From NCBI RefSeq assembly GCF_001425485.1, contig NZ_LMQW01000053.1:63312-127311 (forward strand): 64,000 nucleotides of DNA, read 5' to 3'. This stretch comes from Aureimonas sp. Leaf427. GTDB lineage: Bacteria; Pseudomonadota; Alphaproteobacteria; Rhizobiales; Rhizobiaceae. Under the pieces are notes generated by a model. It was not told where the DNA came from, ran no database searches, and worked only from the letters and a program-made list of their open reading frames with translations. This document shows positions 1-9,072 of this stretch, piece after piece (positions within the stretch are counted from its first letter, which is position 1; each line of letters opens with the position of its first letter). A program made the translations under genes and the position numbers.

Positions 1-516
1 GAGATCGTCGCGGGCGTCGTCTTCAACCCGGCGGCGGACGAGCTCTACTCGGCGGAGAAGGGCGGCGGCGCCTTCATGAACGACCGCCGCATCCGCGTGG
101 CGGCCCGCACCAAGCTGCACGAAGGCCTGTTCGGCACGGGCGCGCCCTTCCTCGGGCACGGCGACCACGCGCGCTTCCTCTTCGAGATGCGCCATGTGAT
201 GACGCAGTCCTCCGGCATCCGGCGCATCGGCTCGGCCGCTCTCGATCTCTGCTACGTCGCGGCCGGCCGTCTCGACGGATTCTGGGAGCGCGACCTCAAG
301 CCCTGGGACATCGCTGCCGGCGCCGTGATCATCCGCGAGGCCGGCGGCTTCGTCTCCAATGCCGACGGCGGCAAGTTCGACCACATCGCGGGCGACGTCG
401 CCTGCGGCAACGAGACCATGCACCGCCAGCTCGTCGAGCAGCTGAAGACGGCGGGCGCGGCCTATCGCGGTTCGAAGGCCCCTCCGGCGGCGCCGGCGGC
501 CGAGCCCTCGGCCTGA
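1..516 (+). CDS. suhB: inositol monophosphatase family protein (3' part, start outside window)
   Basis: The frame is open from the first base, so the gene starts upstream; 171 residues of the C-terminal part are visible. The metal-binding motif of the family, PWDIAAGAVIIREAGG, lies near residue 102 of the visible part, and GVVFNPAADELYSA at its start matches the central region of IMPase/SuhB proteins. The family is Mg-dependent and hydrolyses inositol-1-phosphate or related sugar phosphates. The tail after about residue 150 is rich in Ala and Pro. The family call is firm; the symbol is the usual alphaproteobacterial name and the exact substrate is not shown. Confidence 0.85.
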   Translation, partial: EIVAGVVFNPAADELYSAEKGGGAFMNDRRIRVAARTKLHEGLFGTGAPFLGHGDHARFLFEMRHVMTQSSGIRRIGSAALDLCYVAAGRLDGFWERDLKPWDIAAGAVIIREAGGFVSNADGGKFDHIAGDVACGNETMHRQLVEQLKTAGAAYRGSKAPPAAPAAEPSA

Positions 517-691
517 AGGCGGCCGAGACGGCGTTGGACGATGGGCGGAACCTTCGTTTCATCCGCCGTCCGGTAGGTCGCCCCGACCGATGCGTTCGGT
601 AAGGCGAAGCGGAGCCGAGCGACGATCGGGACGCGCGCTGGCTGTTTCCTTTTAACGCCTGTCGCTTAAGCTGCGAGGAAAGCATGTCTCA

Positions 692-1771
692 GTGAGCATG
701 CCGTTCCTTGTTGGGGTTGCAGGCGCGATGCAGGGTTTCAATTCGCCGACGGACGACCTGAAGAGGCGCCCGGGCGGTTTCGATTCCGACGACCTGACGA
801 GCCCGATGGTGTTCCTCTGGTCGATGCTGGTCTTCCTGGCGCTGGCCGGCTTCGTGGCCGCCGTGCTCGGGCGCCAGATCACCAGCGCCTTCTCCACCAA
901 TCCCGGCCTCAACGGCCTGATCGTCGGCGTCCTGACGGTCGGCATTCTGCTCGCGCTGATCCAGATCGTGCGCCTCGCCCACGAGGTGCGCTGGGTCAAC
1001 GCCTATCGCAACGGCTCCGACGAGTTCGAGCGGATGCGCGATCCCGTTCTTCTCGCGCCGATGCGCGCGCTGATCGGGCGCCGCCAGTCGCTGGCGCTCA
1101 ACACGCAGTCGATGCGCGCGGTGCTGGATTCGGTGGCGACGCGGCTCGACGAGACGCGCGACATCGCCCGCTACCTCACGGGCCTTCTGGTCTTCCTCGG
1201 CCTTCTCGGAACGTTCTGGGGTCTTCTCGGCACGATCGGCTCCATCGGCGACACGATCCGCTCCCTCGATCCGGGCGGCGGCGACACGTCGAGCGTGCTC
1301 GACGCGCTGAAGGCGGGCCTCGCCGCGCCGCTGGAGGGCATGGGCACGGCCTTTTCCTCCTCGCTCTTCGGCCTCTCCGGCTCGCTCGTGCTCGGCTTCC
1401 TCGATCTGCAGATCGGGCGGGCGCAGAACAGGTTCTACACCGAGCTGGAGAACTGGCTCTCCTCCGTCACCGATGTCGGCTCGGATGTCGCGCTCTCGCC
1501 GATCTCCGCCGGGTCGGGCTCCTCCACCGAGGAGGTGCGCCTTCTCGCGGAGCGGTTGGCCAAGGCGGTGGCCGAACAGGGTGTCTCGACGAAGACGAGC
1601 GCCTCCATGGCGAGCTTGGCCGAAAGCATTCAGGGTCTCGTCCAGCACATGCGCTCCGAGCAGCAGCTCCTGCGTGATTTCGTCGAGGCGCAGGCGGGCG
1701 AGCAGCGCGAGCTGCGCGGCGTGCTCGAACGGCTCGCCAGCTCCATCACCCCGCCCCGGCGCGAGGGCTGA
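692..1771 (+). CDS. MotA/TolQ/ExbB-type proton channel family protein
   Basis: A 359-residue inner-membrane protein with four predicted membrane segments near residues 38-60, 73-93, 161-183 and 217-239. The segment GLLGTFWGLLGTIGS is the typical MotA/TolQ/ExbB signature. The next gene, 4 bp downstream, encodes a MotB-like OmpA partner, so the pair probably forms a proton-driven stator-like complex in the envelope. No flagellar or tol-pal genes are adjacent, so it may be neither the flagellar motor nor TolQ. The GTG start at 692 has GAGGAA 11 bp upstream; ATG at 698 or 728 is possible. Confidence 0.85.
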   Translation: MSMPFLVGVAGAMQGFNSPTDDLKRRPGGFDSDDLTSPMVFLWSMLVFLALAGFVAAVLGRQITSAFSTNPGLNGLIVGVLTVGILLALIQIVRLAHEVRWVNAYRNGSDEFERMRDPVLLAPMRALIGRRQSLALNTQSMRAVLDSVATRLDETRDIARYLTGLLVFLGLLGTFWGLLGTIGSIGDTIRSLDPGGGDTSSVLDALKAGLAAPLEGMGTAFSSSLFGLSGSLVLGFLDLQIGRAQNRFYTELENWLSSVTDVGSDVALSPISAGSGSSTEEVRLLAERLAKAVAEQGVSTKTSASMASLAESIQGLVQHMRSEQQLLRDFVEAQAGEQRELRGVLERLASSITPPRREG

Positions 1772-1775
1772 GGCG

Positions 1776-2804
1776 ATGGCGCTCTCGCGCAACCGGCGGT
1801 CCGAGCGGACGATCGACTACTGGCCGGGCTTCGTCGACGCGCTCTCGACGCTGCTTCTCGCCATCATGTTCCTGCTCTCGGTCTTCGTGCTCGCGCAGTT
1901 CCTGCTCAGCCGCGAGATTTCGGGGCGGGACGCCGTTCTCGACCGGCTGAACTCGCAGATCCAGGAGCTGACGCAGCTCCTGTCGCTCGAACGCAGCACC
2001 GGCCAGGATTTCCAGGACCAGATTGCCAGCCTCCAAGCCTCCCTGCAGGAAGCGGAGGACGGCCGCTCGCGGCTCCAGAGGGCCCTCACGGAAGGCTCGG
2101 GCACGGCGGCGAGCGCGAGCGCGGAGGCGGGGCAGCTGCGCACCGAGCTCGAAGGCGAGCGGACGGTGTCGCAGCGCGCGGCCGCGCAGGTCGAACTTCT
2201 GAACCAGCAGCTCTCCGCGCTCCGCCAGCAGATCGCGGCGCTGGAAGACGCGCTGAACGCCTCCGAGACGCGCGACAAGGAGAGCCAGACGCGGATCGCG
2301 GATCTCGGCAGCCGGCTCAACGTGGCGCTGGCGCAACGCGTGCAGGAGCTGGCGCGCTACCGGTCCGACTTCTTCGGGCGGCTCAGGGAAATCCTGTCGG
2401 ATCGCGAGAACATCCGAATCGTCGGCGACCGCTTCGTCTTCCAGTCCGAGGTTCTCTTCCCCTCCGGTTCCGACGTCCTGCAGCCGAGCGGCACGGAGGA
2501 GATGCGCAAGCTCGCCGCCGCCGTCGTGGAGCTGTCGCGCGAAATTCCCTCCGACATCAACTGGATCATCCGGGTGGACGGCCATACGGACGCCGTGCCC
2601 ATCACCGGCGGTCGCTTCGCCGACAATTGGCAGCTCTCGACGGCGCGCGCGGCTGCGGTCGTACGCTACCTGATCTCCGAGGGCGCGCCGGCGAACCGGC
2701 TGGCCGCGACGGGGTTCGGAGAGTTCCAGCCGATTGATCCCGCCGACACGCCGGAGGCCCGCAACCGCAATCGCCGAATCGAGCTGAAGCTCACCGAGCG
2801 CTGA
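1776..2804 (+). CDS. MotB-like peptidoglycan-binding OmpA family protein
   Basis: 342 residues. One membrane helix near residues 20-43 (PGFVDALSTLLLAIMFLL) carries an aspartate at 21 placed like the proton-binding Asp of MotB. A long coiled-coil region rich in Gln, Glu, Arg and Ala (about 45-190) follows, then a C-terminal OmpA domain (about 215-342) with the peptidoglycan-binding pattern VDGHTDAVPI...NWQLSTARAAAVVRYL. It partners the channel protein just upstream. ATG at 1776 was chosen because the frame upstream of it overlaps the previous gene and has no family similarity. Confidence 0.85.
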   Translation: MALSRNRRSERTIDYWPGFVDALSTLLLAIMFLLSVFVLAQFLLSREISGRDAVLDRLNSQIQELTQLLSLERSTGQDFQDQIASLQASLQEAEDGRSRLQRALTEGSGTAASASAEAGQLRTELEGERTVSQRAAAQVELLNQQLSALRQQIAALEDALNASETRDKESQTRIADLGSRLNVALAQRVQELARYRSDFFGRLREILSDRENIRIVGDRFVFQSEVLFPSGSDVLQPSGTEEMRKLAAAVVELSREIPSDINWIIRVDGHTDAVPITGGRFADNWQLSTARAAAVVRYLISEGAPANRLAATGFGEFQPIDPADTPEARNRNRRIELKLTER

Positions 2805-2838
2805 AGGGCCGGTCGGATCGGAGTGCTGCGGCCGCTCC

Positions 2839-4653
<1,815 letters not shown>

Positions 4654-4909
4654 GACGAGGCTGCTTCCTCCTGCCGGCGATCTGGGGCCTTTTCGGCCCT
4701 CGGAAGCCGCGGCTCGGCGCAAGCCGCGCCTTCCGCAGGGGCGGTGTCCGGCGACCCTTGTGCCCTTATGGGTGCTGATGTATAGGCTCACCCTCGAATT
4801 TGGAAGCTTATCGCGCCCGAATGCCCGTCGAAATGCGTCTCTCCTGCGGCTCCCGTCGCAGCGCGGCGCGACCTTCGGGACAGCGCCACTCTAGAGACGG
4901 ACAGACCCG

Positions 4910-5131
4910 ATGAAGGCCAACACCCATCCCGACTACCACACGATCAAGGTCGTGATGACGAACGGCACCGAGTACCTCACCCGCTCCACCTGGGGCTCCG
5001 AGGGCGACACGATGAACCTCGACATCGACCCGACCAGCCACCCGGCCTGGACCGGCGGCAACCAGCAGCTGATGGATCGCGGCGGCCGCGTCTCGCGCTT
5101 CAAGAAGCGCTACGAAGGCCTCGGCATCTGA
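4910..5131 (+). CDS. rpmE: 50S ribosomal protein L31
   Basis: 73 residues matching the zinc-free type of bL31: [20 protein letters not shown] at the start and [12 protein letters not shown] at the end. There is no CxxC pair, as is usual for this form in alphaproteobacteria. It is a peripheral protein of the large ribosomal subunit. The gene stands alone, divergent from the ABC exporter, and is followed 24 bp later by a strong intrinsic terminator, so it is probably transcribed as a single-gene unit. Confidence 0.96.
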   Translation: MKANTHPDYHTIKVVMTNGTEYLTRSTWGSEGDTMNLDIDPTSHPAWTGGNQQLMDRGGRVSRFKKRYEGLGI

Positions 5132-5155
5132 TCTCGTCCACCCGGACGACATGCG

Positions 5156-5184
5156 AAAAAGCCCGGAGCGATCCGGGCTTTTTT
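5156..5184 (+). terminator. intrinsic terminator after rpmE
   Basis: A perfect 7-bp stem (5161-5167 with 5172-5178) around a GCGA tetraloop is followed by six Ts. It lies 25 bp after the rpmE stop codon. Confidence 0.9.
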
Positions 5185-5213
5185 CGTTTGCGGTCCGAGA
5201 GCCGACATCGACG

Positions 5214-5247
5214 AAAAAAGGGCGCCCGCTTTCGCGAGGCGCCCTTT
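5214..5247 (-). terminator. intrinsic terminator of the RcdA-like gene
   Basis: A 7-bp GC stem (5220-5226 with 5238-5244) is followed, read on the minus strand, by a run of Ts complementary to 5214-5219. It lies about 40 bp past the stop of the minus-strand gene at 5286. Confidence 0.85.
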
Positions 5248-5285
5248 GCTCATGACGGCGATGCTTATGATGGCGCTGATCGTGC

Positions 5286-5816
5286 TCAGCGGGCGAGGAA
5301 GGCCGTGCGCAGGAGGTCGATCTGCTCGCCGACCGGGTTGGTCGCCTCGATCTGGATCTGGTCGATGTCGCCGTAGATCTCGCGATCGAGAATGGCGATG
5401 CGGCGCTCCAGCTTGAGGGCGCGGTCGACCAATGTGCGGAAGGCTTCGGGAAGCTCGCCGAAATAGGGGGAATCGCGGCCGGTGCCCACGCCTTCGAGAC
5501 GGACCTTGACCTTCTCGGCCTCGACCTGCGCCCGCGACATGTCGCCCTGGTTGGCCGCGCGCTGGAGCAGCAGCCAGGAGGCGACCTGCATCAGCCGCGT
5601 CGTCAGGCGCATGGATTCGGCGGCATAGAGCGTGGAAACGGCTCGGGACAGCGCCTTGGCTTCGACCCGGCCGGGACCGTCGAGATAGATCGCCGTCTCG
5701 TCGACGAGCGTCATCCCTTCGTTGAACAGCGGCTGGAACGAACGGGAAAAGGCCAGATGCTCCGCCAGTCGGATCGTTCTGTCCTCGTCGCGCGGCTCCA
5801 GGGTCTGAATGGTCAT
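5286..5816 (-). CDS. rcdA: DUF1465 family protein, RcdA-like regulator
   Basis: 176 residues, mostly alpha-helical, with the DUF1465 pattern AEHLAFSRSFQPLFNEGMTL near the N-terminus and PYFGELPEAFRTLVDRAL in the second half. In Caulobacter the family member RcdA is an adaptor that helps the ClpXP protease degrade the cell-cycle regulator CtrA; that role is carried over by family only. The ATG at 5816 gives the usual family length and has GGAAAG upstream; a GTG at 5852 would add 12 residues. Confidence 0.8.
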   Translation of the reverse strand: MTIQTLEPRDEDRTIRLAEHLAFSRSFQPLFNEGMTLVDETAIYLDGPGRVEAKALSRAVSTLYAAESMRLTTRLMQVASWLLLQRAANQGDMSRAQVEAEKVKVRLEGVGTGRDSPYFGELPEAFRTLVDRALKLERRIAILDREIYGDIDQIQIEATNPVGEQIDLLRTAFLAR

Positions 5817-5986
5817 GAGGCGCACCAGCTTTCCAAAGGAATCGCGGCGCACCGCCGGGTTTGTCCGACGGTGCAGACCGTTGGCCCGAAAGTGCGTCGA
5901 AGCAGAGCCGATGGCAAGGCCGACTCAACCATCCTGGTTAACGGGCCTTAAGCCTGTCGGTTCGCTTTCGAGCGCCCGTCGAAACG

Positions 5987-6182
5987 AAAAAAAGGGCCGC
6001 GCGAGCAGCCCTTCGAAGTTTTCAACAGGGAGACGTCGGAGGAAGCGGCAGGCCGCTTCGTCAGCCAGCAAGCTGGATGCCCTGATAAGACCGCGTAAAC
6101 CCTAATCCTTGGTGAAGACGGGATGACCTCGCTCATTCCTCCTCTACCTTGTCGAGGGAATTGCGGGGACGAAGAGACAAGC
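5987..6182 (-). ncRNA. possible small RNA ending in an orphan terminator
   Basis: The 366-bp stretch between the RcdA-like gene and the next plus-strand gene holds no convincing protein gene. Read on the minus strand it contains three successive hairpins: 6065-6076 (5-bp stem), 6043-6058 (perfect 7-bp stem) and 5994-6013, the last followed by seven Ts (5987-5993), a textbook intrinsic terminator. No minus-strand gene lies upstream for it to terminate, which suggests a small RNA. The 5' end is not defined and no clear promoter was found. No known family was recognised. Confidence 0.35.
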
Positions 6183-6183
6183 G

Positions 6184-7191
6184 ATGACAGCCGATAGAGA
6201 AATGACCGCGATCACGATCGAGGCACCCGGCGGGCCGGAGGTTCTCAAACCCTCCCGCGTGCCCATGCCGGTTGCGGGCGATGGGCAGGTTCTGATCGAG
6301 GTGCACGCGGCCGGCGTGAACCGGCCCGACGTGTTGCAGCGTCTCGGCGCCTACCCTTCGCCGAAGGGCGCGCCGGACTGGCCGGGGCTGGAGATCGCCG
6401 GAACGGTCGTGGAACTGGGGCAGGGCTGTTCGCGCTACCGCCTGGGCGACCGGGTCATGGCGCTGGTGCCGGGCGGCGGCTATGCCGAATATGCGGCTGT
6501 GGCCGAGGCGAACACGCTGCCGATTCCCGACGGTTTCGGCTTCGTGGAGGCCGCCGCGATCCCCGAGACCTTCTTCACCGTCTGGCACAACGTCTTCCAG
6601 CGCGGCGGGCTGACGGCGGGCGAGAGCTTTCTCGTGCATGGCGGCACGTCCGGCATCGGCACGACGGCGATCCAGCTGGCCGCGCATCGCGGCGCGAAGG
6701 TCTATGCCACCGCCGGCAGCCGCGAGAAGTGCGAAGCGGCCGTCCGGCTCGGCGCGACGGCGGCGATCAACTATCGCGACGAGGATTTTGCGGAGGTGCT
6801 GGAGGGGCTGACCGGCGGCCACGGGATCGACGTGACGCTCGACATGGTCGGCGGGCCTTATACGGCCAAGAATCTCAAGATCGCGGCCGAGGACGGGCGG
6901 ATCGTGCAGATCGCCTATCTGAAGGGGCAGAAGGTGGAGATCGATCTCCAGCCCATCATGCAGAAGCGCCTGCATCTGACGGGCTCGACGCTGCGGGCGC
7001 GCAGCGTCGATTTCAAGGCGTCGGTCGCGCGGGAGATCGAGGCGGAGGTGTTTCCGCTGTTTCGGTCCGGGGCCGTGAAGCCCCTGATCGATACGGTCTA
7101 TCCCCTGGAAAAGGCGGCGGACGCGCATCGTCACATGGACGACGACCATATCGGCAAGATCGTTCTGACGACGTCCCACCACAAAGGCTGA
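6184..7191 (+). CDS. NAD(P)H-quinone oxidoreductase, zinc-free MDR (PIG3-like)
   Basis: 335 residues of the medium-chain dehydrogenase/reductase superfamily. The N-terminal GroES-like domain has VNRPDVLQRLGAYPSPKGAP (substrate side) and the Rossmann domain has VHGGTSGIGTTAIQLA near residue 157 for NADPH. It lacks the zinc-binding cysteines of alcohol dehydrogenases, so it fits the quinone oxidoreductase/TP53I3 branch, which reduces quinones or alpha,beta-unsaturated carbonyls in the cytoplasm. A second in-frame ATG at 6202 is an alternative start. The physiological substrate is unknown. Confidence 0.88.
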   Translation: MTADREMTAITIEAPGGPEVLKPSRVPMPVAGDGQVLIEVHAAGVNRPDVLQRLGAYPSPKGAPDWPGLEIAGTVVELGQGCSRYRLGDRVMALVPGGGYAEYAAVAEANTLPIPDGFGFVEAAAIPETFFTVWHNVFQRGGLTAGESFLVHGGTSGIGTTAIQLAAHRGAKVYATAGSREKCEAAVRLGATAAINYRDEDFAEVLEGLTGGHGIDVTLDMVGGPYTAKNLKIAAEDGRIVQIAYLKGQKVEIDLQPIMQKRLHLTGSTLRARSVDFKASVAREIEAEVFPLFRSGAVKPLIDTVYPLEKAADAHRHMDDDHIGKIVLTTSHHKG

Positions 7192-7328
7192 GGATGACGG
7201 AAGAGCGACCGCATCGATTTCCTTGCGGAGCGCACGCGGAGGTCTTATAACCCTTCGCAATTCCTTAAATCGTGGTGAAGTTTCACCGGCCTGCCCCTCT
7301 GGAGCTGGCGTAGCGGAGGACCGCATTC

Positions 7329-8030
7329 ATGTCCCAGCAGCTTCTCATGCCGAAGGCCACCGCCGTCTGGCTGGTCGACAACACGTCGCTGTCCTTCGAG
7401 CAGATCGCCGACTTCTGCACCTTGCACCCGCTCGAGGTGAAGGCGATCGCGGACGGCGAGTCGGCGCAGGGCATCAAGGGCATGGACCCGATCATGACCG
7501 GCCAGCTCACCCGCGAGGAAATCCTGAAGGGCGAGACCGACGAGAAGCATCGCCTGAAGCTCTCGCCGCCGAAGGTTCGCGTGCCCGAGGCCAAGCGCAA
7601 GGGGCCGCGCTACACGCCGGTCTCCAAGCGCCAGGACCGCCCGAACGCCATTCTCTGGCTCGTGCGCAACCATCCCGAACTGCCGGACCCCGCGATCTCG
7701 CGCCTCGTCGGCACGACCAAGAACACGATCCAGCAGATCCGCGAGCGCTCGCACTGGAACGCCGCCAACCTCACGCCGATGGACCCGGTGACGCTCGGCC
7801 TCTGCTCGCAGATTGATCTCGACATCGAGATCGAGAAGGCATCGCGCGGCATCGCGCGGCCCGAGGAGGTCGCGGAGGAGGAGCGCCTGCTCTCCGCCGC
7901 CCAGACCCAGAACTATCGGGGCCGCGAGACGACCGAGGACCAGGAGCTCGACGCCGCCGCCGTCTTCGCCAAGCTGACCTCCATGCGCCGCACGCCCGCC
8001 GAAGTGGCGGAGGACGAGGACCAGCTCTGA
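7329..8030 (+). CDS. trcR: DUF1013 family, TrcR-type cell-cycle transcriptional regulator
   Basis: 233 residues beginning MPKATAVWLVDNTSLSFEQI, the highly conserved start of the DUF1013/TrcR family of alphaproteobacteria. A helix-turn-helix-like segment is seen near residues 100-145 (AILWLVRNHPELPDPAISRL). Family members are described as transcription factors linked to cell-cycle control. The C-terminal third is acidic. Inside it a 10-bp unit is directly repeated at 7841-7860 without breaking the frame. A strong terminator follows at 8221. Confidence 0.87.
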   Translation: MSQQLLMPKATAVWLVDNTSLSFEQIADFCTLHPLEVKAIADGESAQGIKGMDPIMTGQLTREEILKGETDEKHRLKLSPPKVRVPEAKRKGPRYTPVSKRQDRPNAILWLVRNHPELPDPAISRLVGTTKNTIQQIRERSHWNAANLTPMDPVTLGLCSQIDLDIEIEKASRGIARPEEVAEEERLLSAAQTQNYRGRETTEDQELDAAAVFAKLTSMRRTPAEVAEDEDQL

Positions 8031-8048
8031 TCCCGGCTGCCTAGCGGC

Positions 8049-8199
8049 TGTCTGAAAAGCCCCTCGGGTCGGCCCGGCGGTGCTTTTCCGGCGTCACTTC
8101 GTTGCCGATCCTCGCCGATGCCCCGGCATCGACTGCGTTCGGCGCTTCGTGATCGCCGAAAAATCCCTCGACGGTCCTGCGCCGGGGATTTCTCAGACA
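8049..8199. repeat. 151-bp imperfect palindromic element
   Basis: TGTCTGA at 8049-8055 is mirrored by TCAGACA at 8193-8199. The arms stay partly complementary inward to a perfect central hairpin GATGCC-CC-GGCATC at 8117-8130, the exact midpoint. The layout is that of an intergenic palindromic element or a small non-autonomous transposon (MITE). It contains no coding frame. It explains most of the gap between trcR and the SDR gene. Confidence 0.6.
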
Positions 8200-8220
8200 A
8201 CCTCTTAGAGACATTTTGGA

Positions 8221-8251
8221 AAGGGCCGTCCGGCAACGGGCGGCCCTTTTT
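8221..8251 (+). terminator. intrinsic terminator downstream of trcR
   Basis: A 12-bp stem (8221-8232 with 8237-8248, one G-T pair) with a GCAA loop, continuing into five Ts. It may also reduce read-through from the convergent SDR gene. Confidence 0.85.
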
Positions 8252-8262
8252 CGTTGGGGCGG

Positions 8263-9072
8263 TCAGCCGTTGCCGCGAAACTCCGGATAGAGCGTCATGC
8301 CGCCGTCGACGAAGAGCGTCTGGCCGGTCATGTAGTCCGACGCATCCGAGGCGAGGAAGGCGACGGCGCGGCCGATATCTGCGGGCTCGCCGATCCGGCC
8401 GTAGGGGATGAGCTTCAGCATGCCCTCCTCGTTCCGGGCGCGCTCCTGCGCGTTGATCGCGGTCGCGATGGCGCCGGGGGCGACCGCGTTGACGCGAATT
8501 TTTTCGGCGGAGACCTCCTGGGCGAGGGACTGCATGAGAAGATGCAGCCCGCCCTTGGAGGCCGCATAGTTCACATGGAAGGCCCAGGGGATGACCTGGT
8601 GCACCGAGGAATCGAAAATCAGCTTGCCCATGGCCGGGCTGACCTGCGAACGGACGCCCTTCTTTCGAAAGCGCTTGATCGCCTCGCGCCCGACGAGAAA
8701 GCCGCCGGTGAGATTGACCGAGATGACGGCGTTCCAGTCGTCCAGCGTCATGTCGCCGATCTTGGCGTCCTTCTGCAGGCCGGCATTGGAGACGACGATG
8801 TCGAGGGGCCCAAGGGCCTCCTCCGCCTGATCAAAGAGCCGGACGATATCGGCCTCGACCGAGACGTCCGCCTGGATGACGACGGCGTGCTGGCCGAGCG
8901 CCTCGATCTCGGCGGCGGTCTCCTTCGCCTCGTCCTCGGAATGGCGGTGGTTGACGACGACATCGGCGCCGGCGCGCGCCAGCTCGATCGCGCAGGCCCG
9001 GCCGATGCCGGCGGAAGCGCCGGTCACCAGGGCGACCTGGCCGACGAGACTGTGTTTTTCAAAAGACGCCAT
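8263..9072 (-). CDS. SDR family oxidoreductase (glucose 1-dehydrogenase-like)
   Basis: 269 residues, a classical short-chain dehydrogenase/reductase. The cofactor motif TGASAGIG is at 17-24, NAG at 96-98, active-site Ser at 155/156, and YAASK with Tyr169 and Lys173. The C-terminal VDGGMTLYPEF resembles glucose 1-dehydrogenase-type SDRs. It oxidises or reduces a sugar or alcohol with NAD(P) in the cytosol. Its start overlaps the end of the upstream GH15 gene by 14 bp, so the two are co-transcribed and may act on related sugars. The substrate is inferred only. Confidence 0.88.
   Translation of the reverse strand: MASFEKHSLVGQVALVTGASAGIGRACAIELARAGADVVVNHRHSEDEAKETAAEIEALGQHAVVIQADVSVEADIVRLFDQAEEALGPLDIVVSNAGLQKDAKIGDMTLDDWNAVISVNLTGGFLVGREAIKRFRKKGVRSQVSPAMGKLIFDSSVHQVIPWAFHVNYAASKGGLHLLMQSLAQEVSAEKIRVNAVAPGAIATAINAQERARNEEGMLKLIPYGRIGEPADIGRAVAFLASDASDYMTGQTLFVDGGMTLYPEFRGNG

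Noticed and set aside
7841-7860. Tandem 10-bp repeat inside trcR
   Set aside because: Only two copies, frame intact and the protein matches its family; treated as chance or minor slippage.
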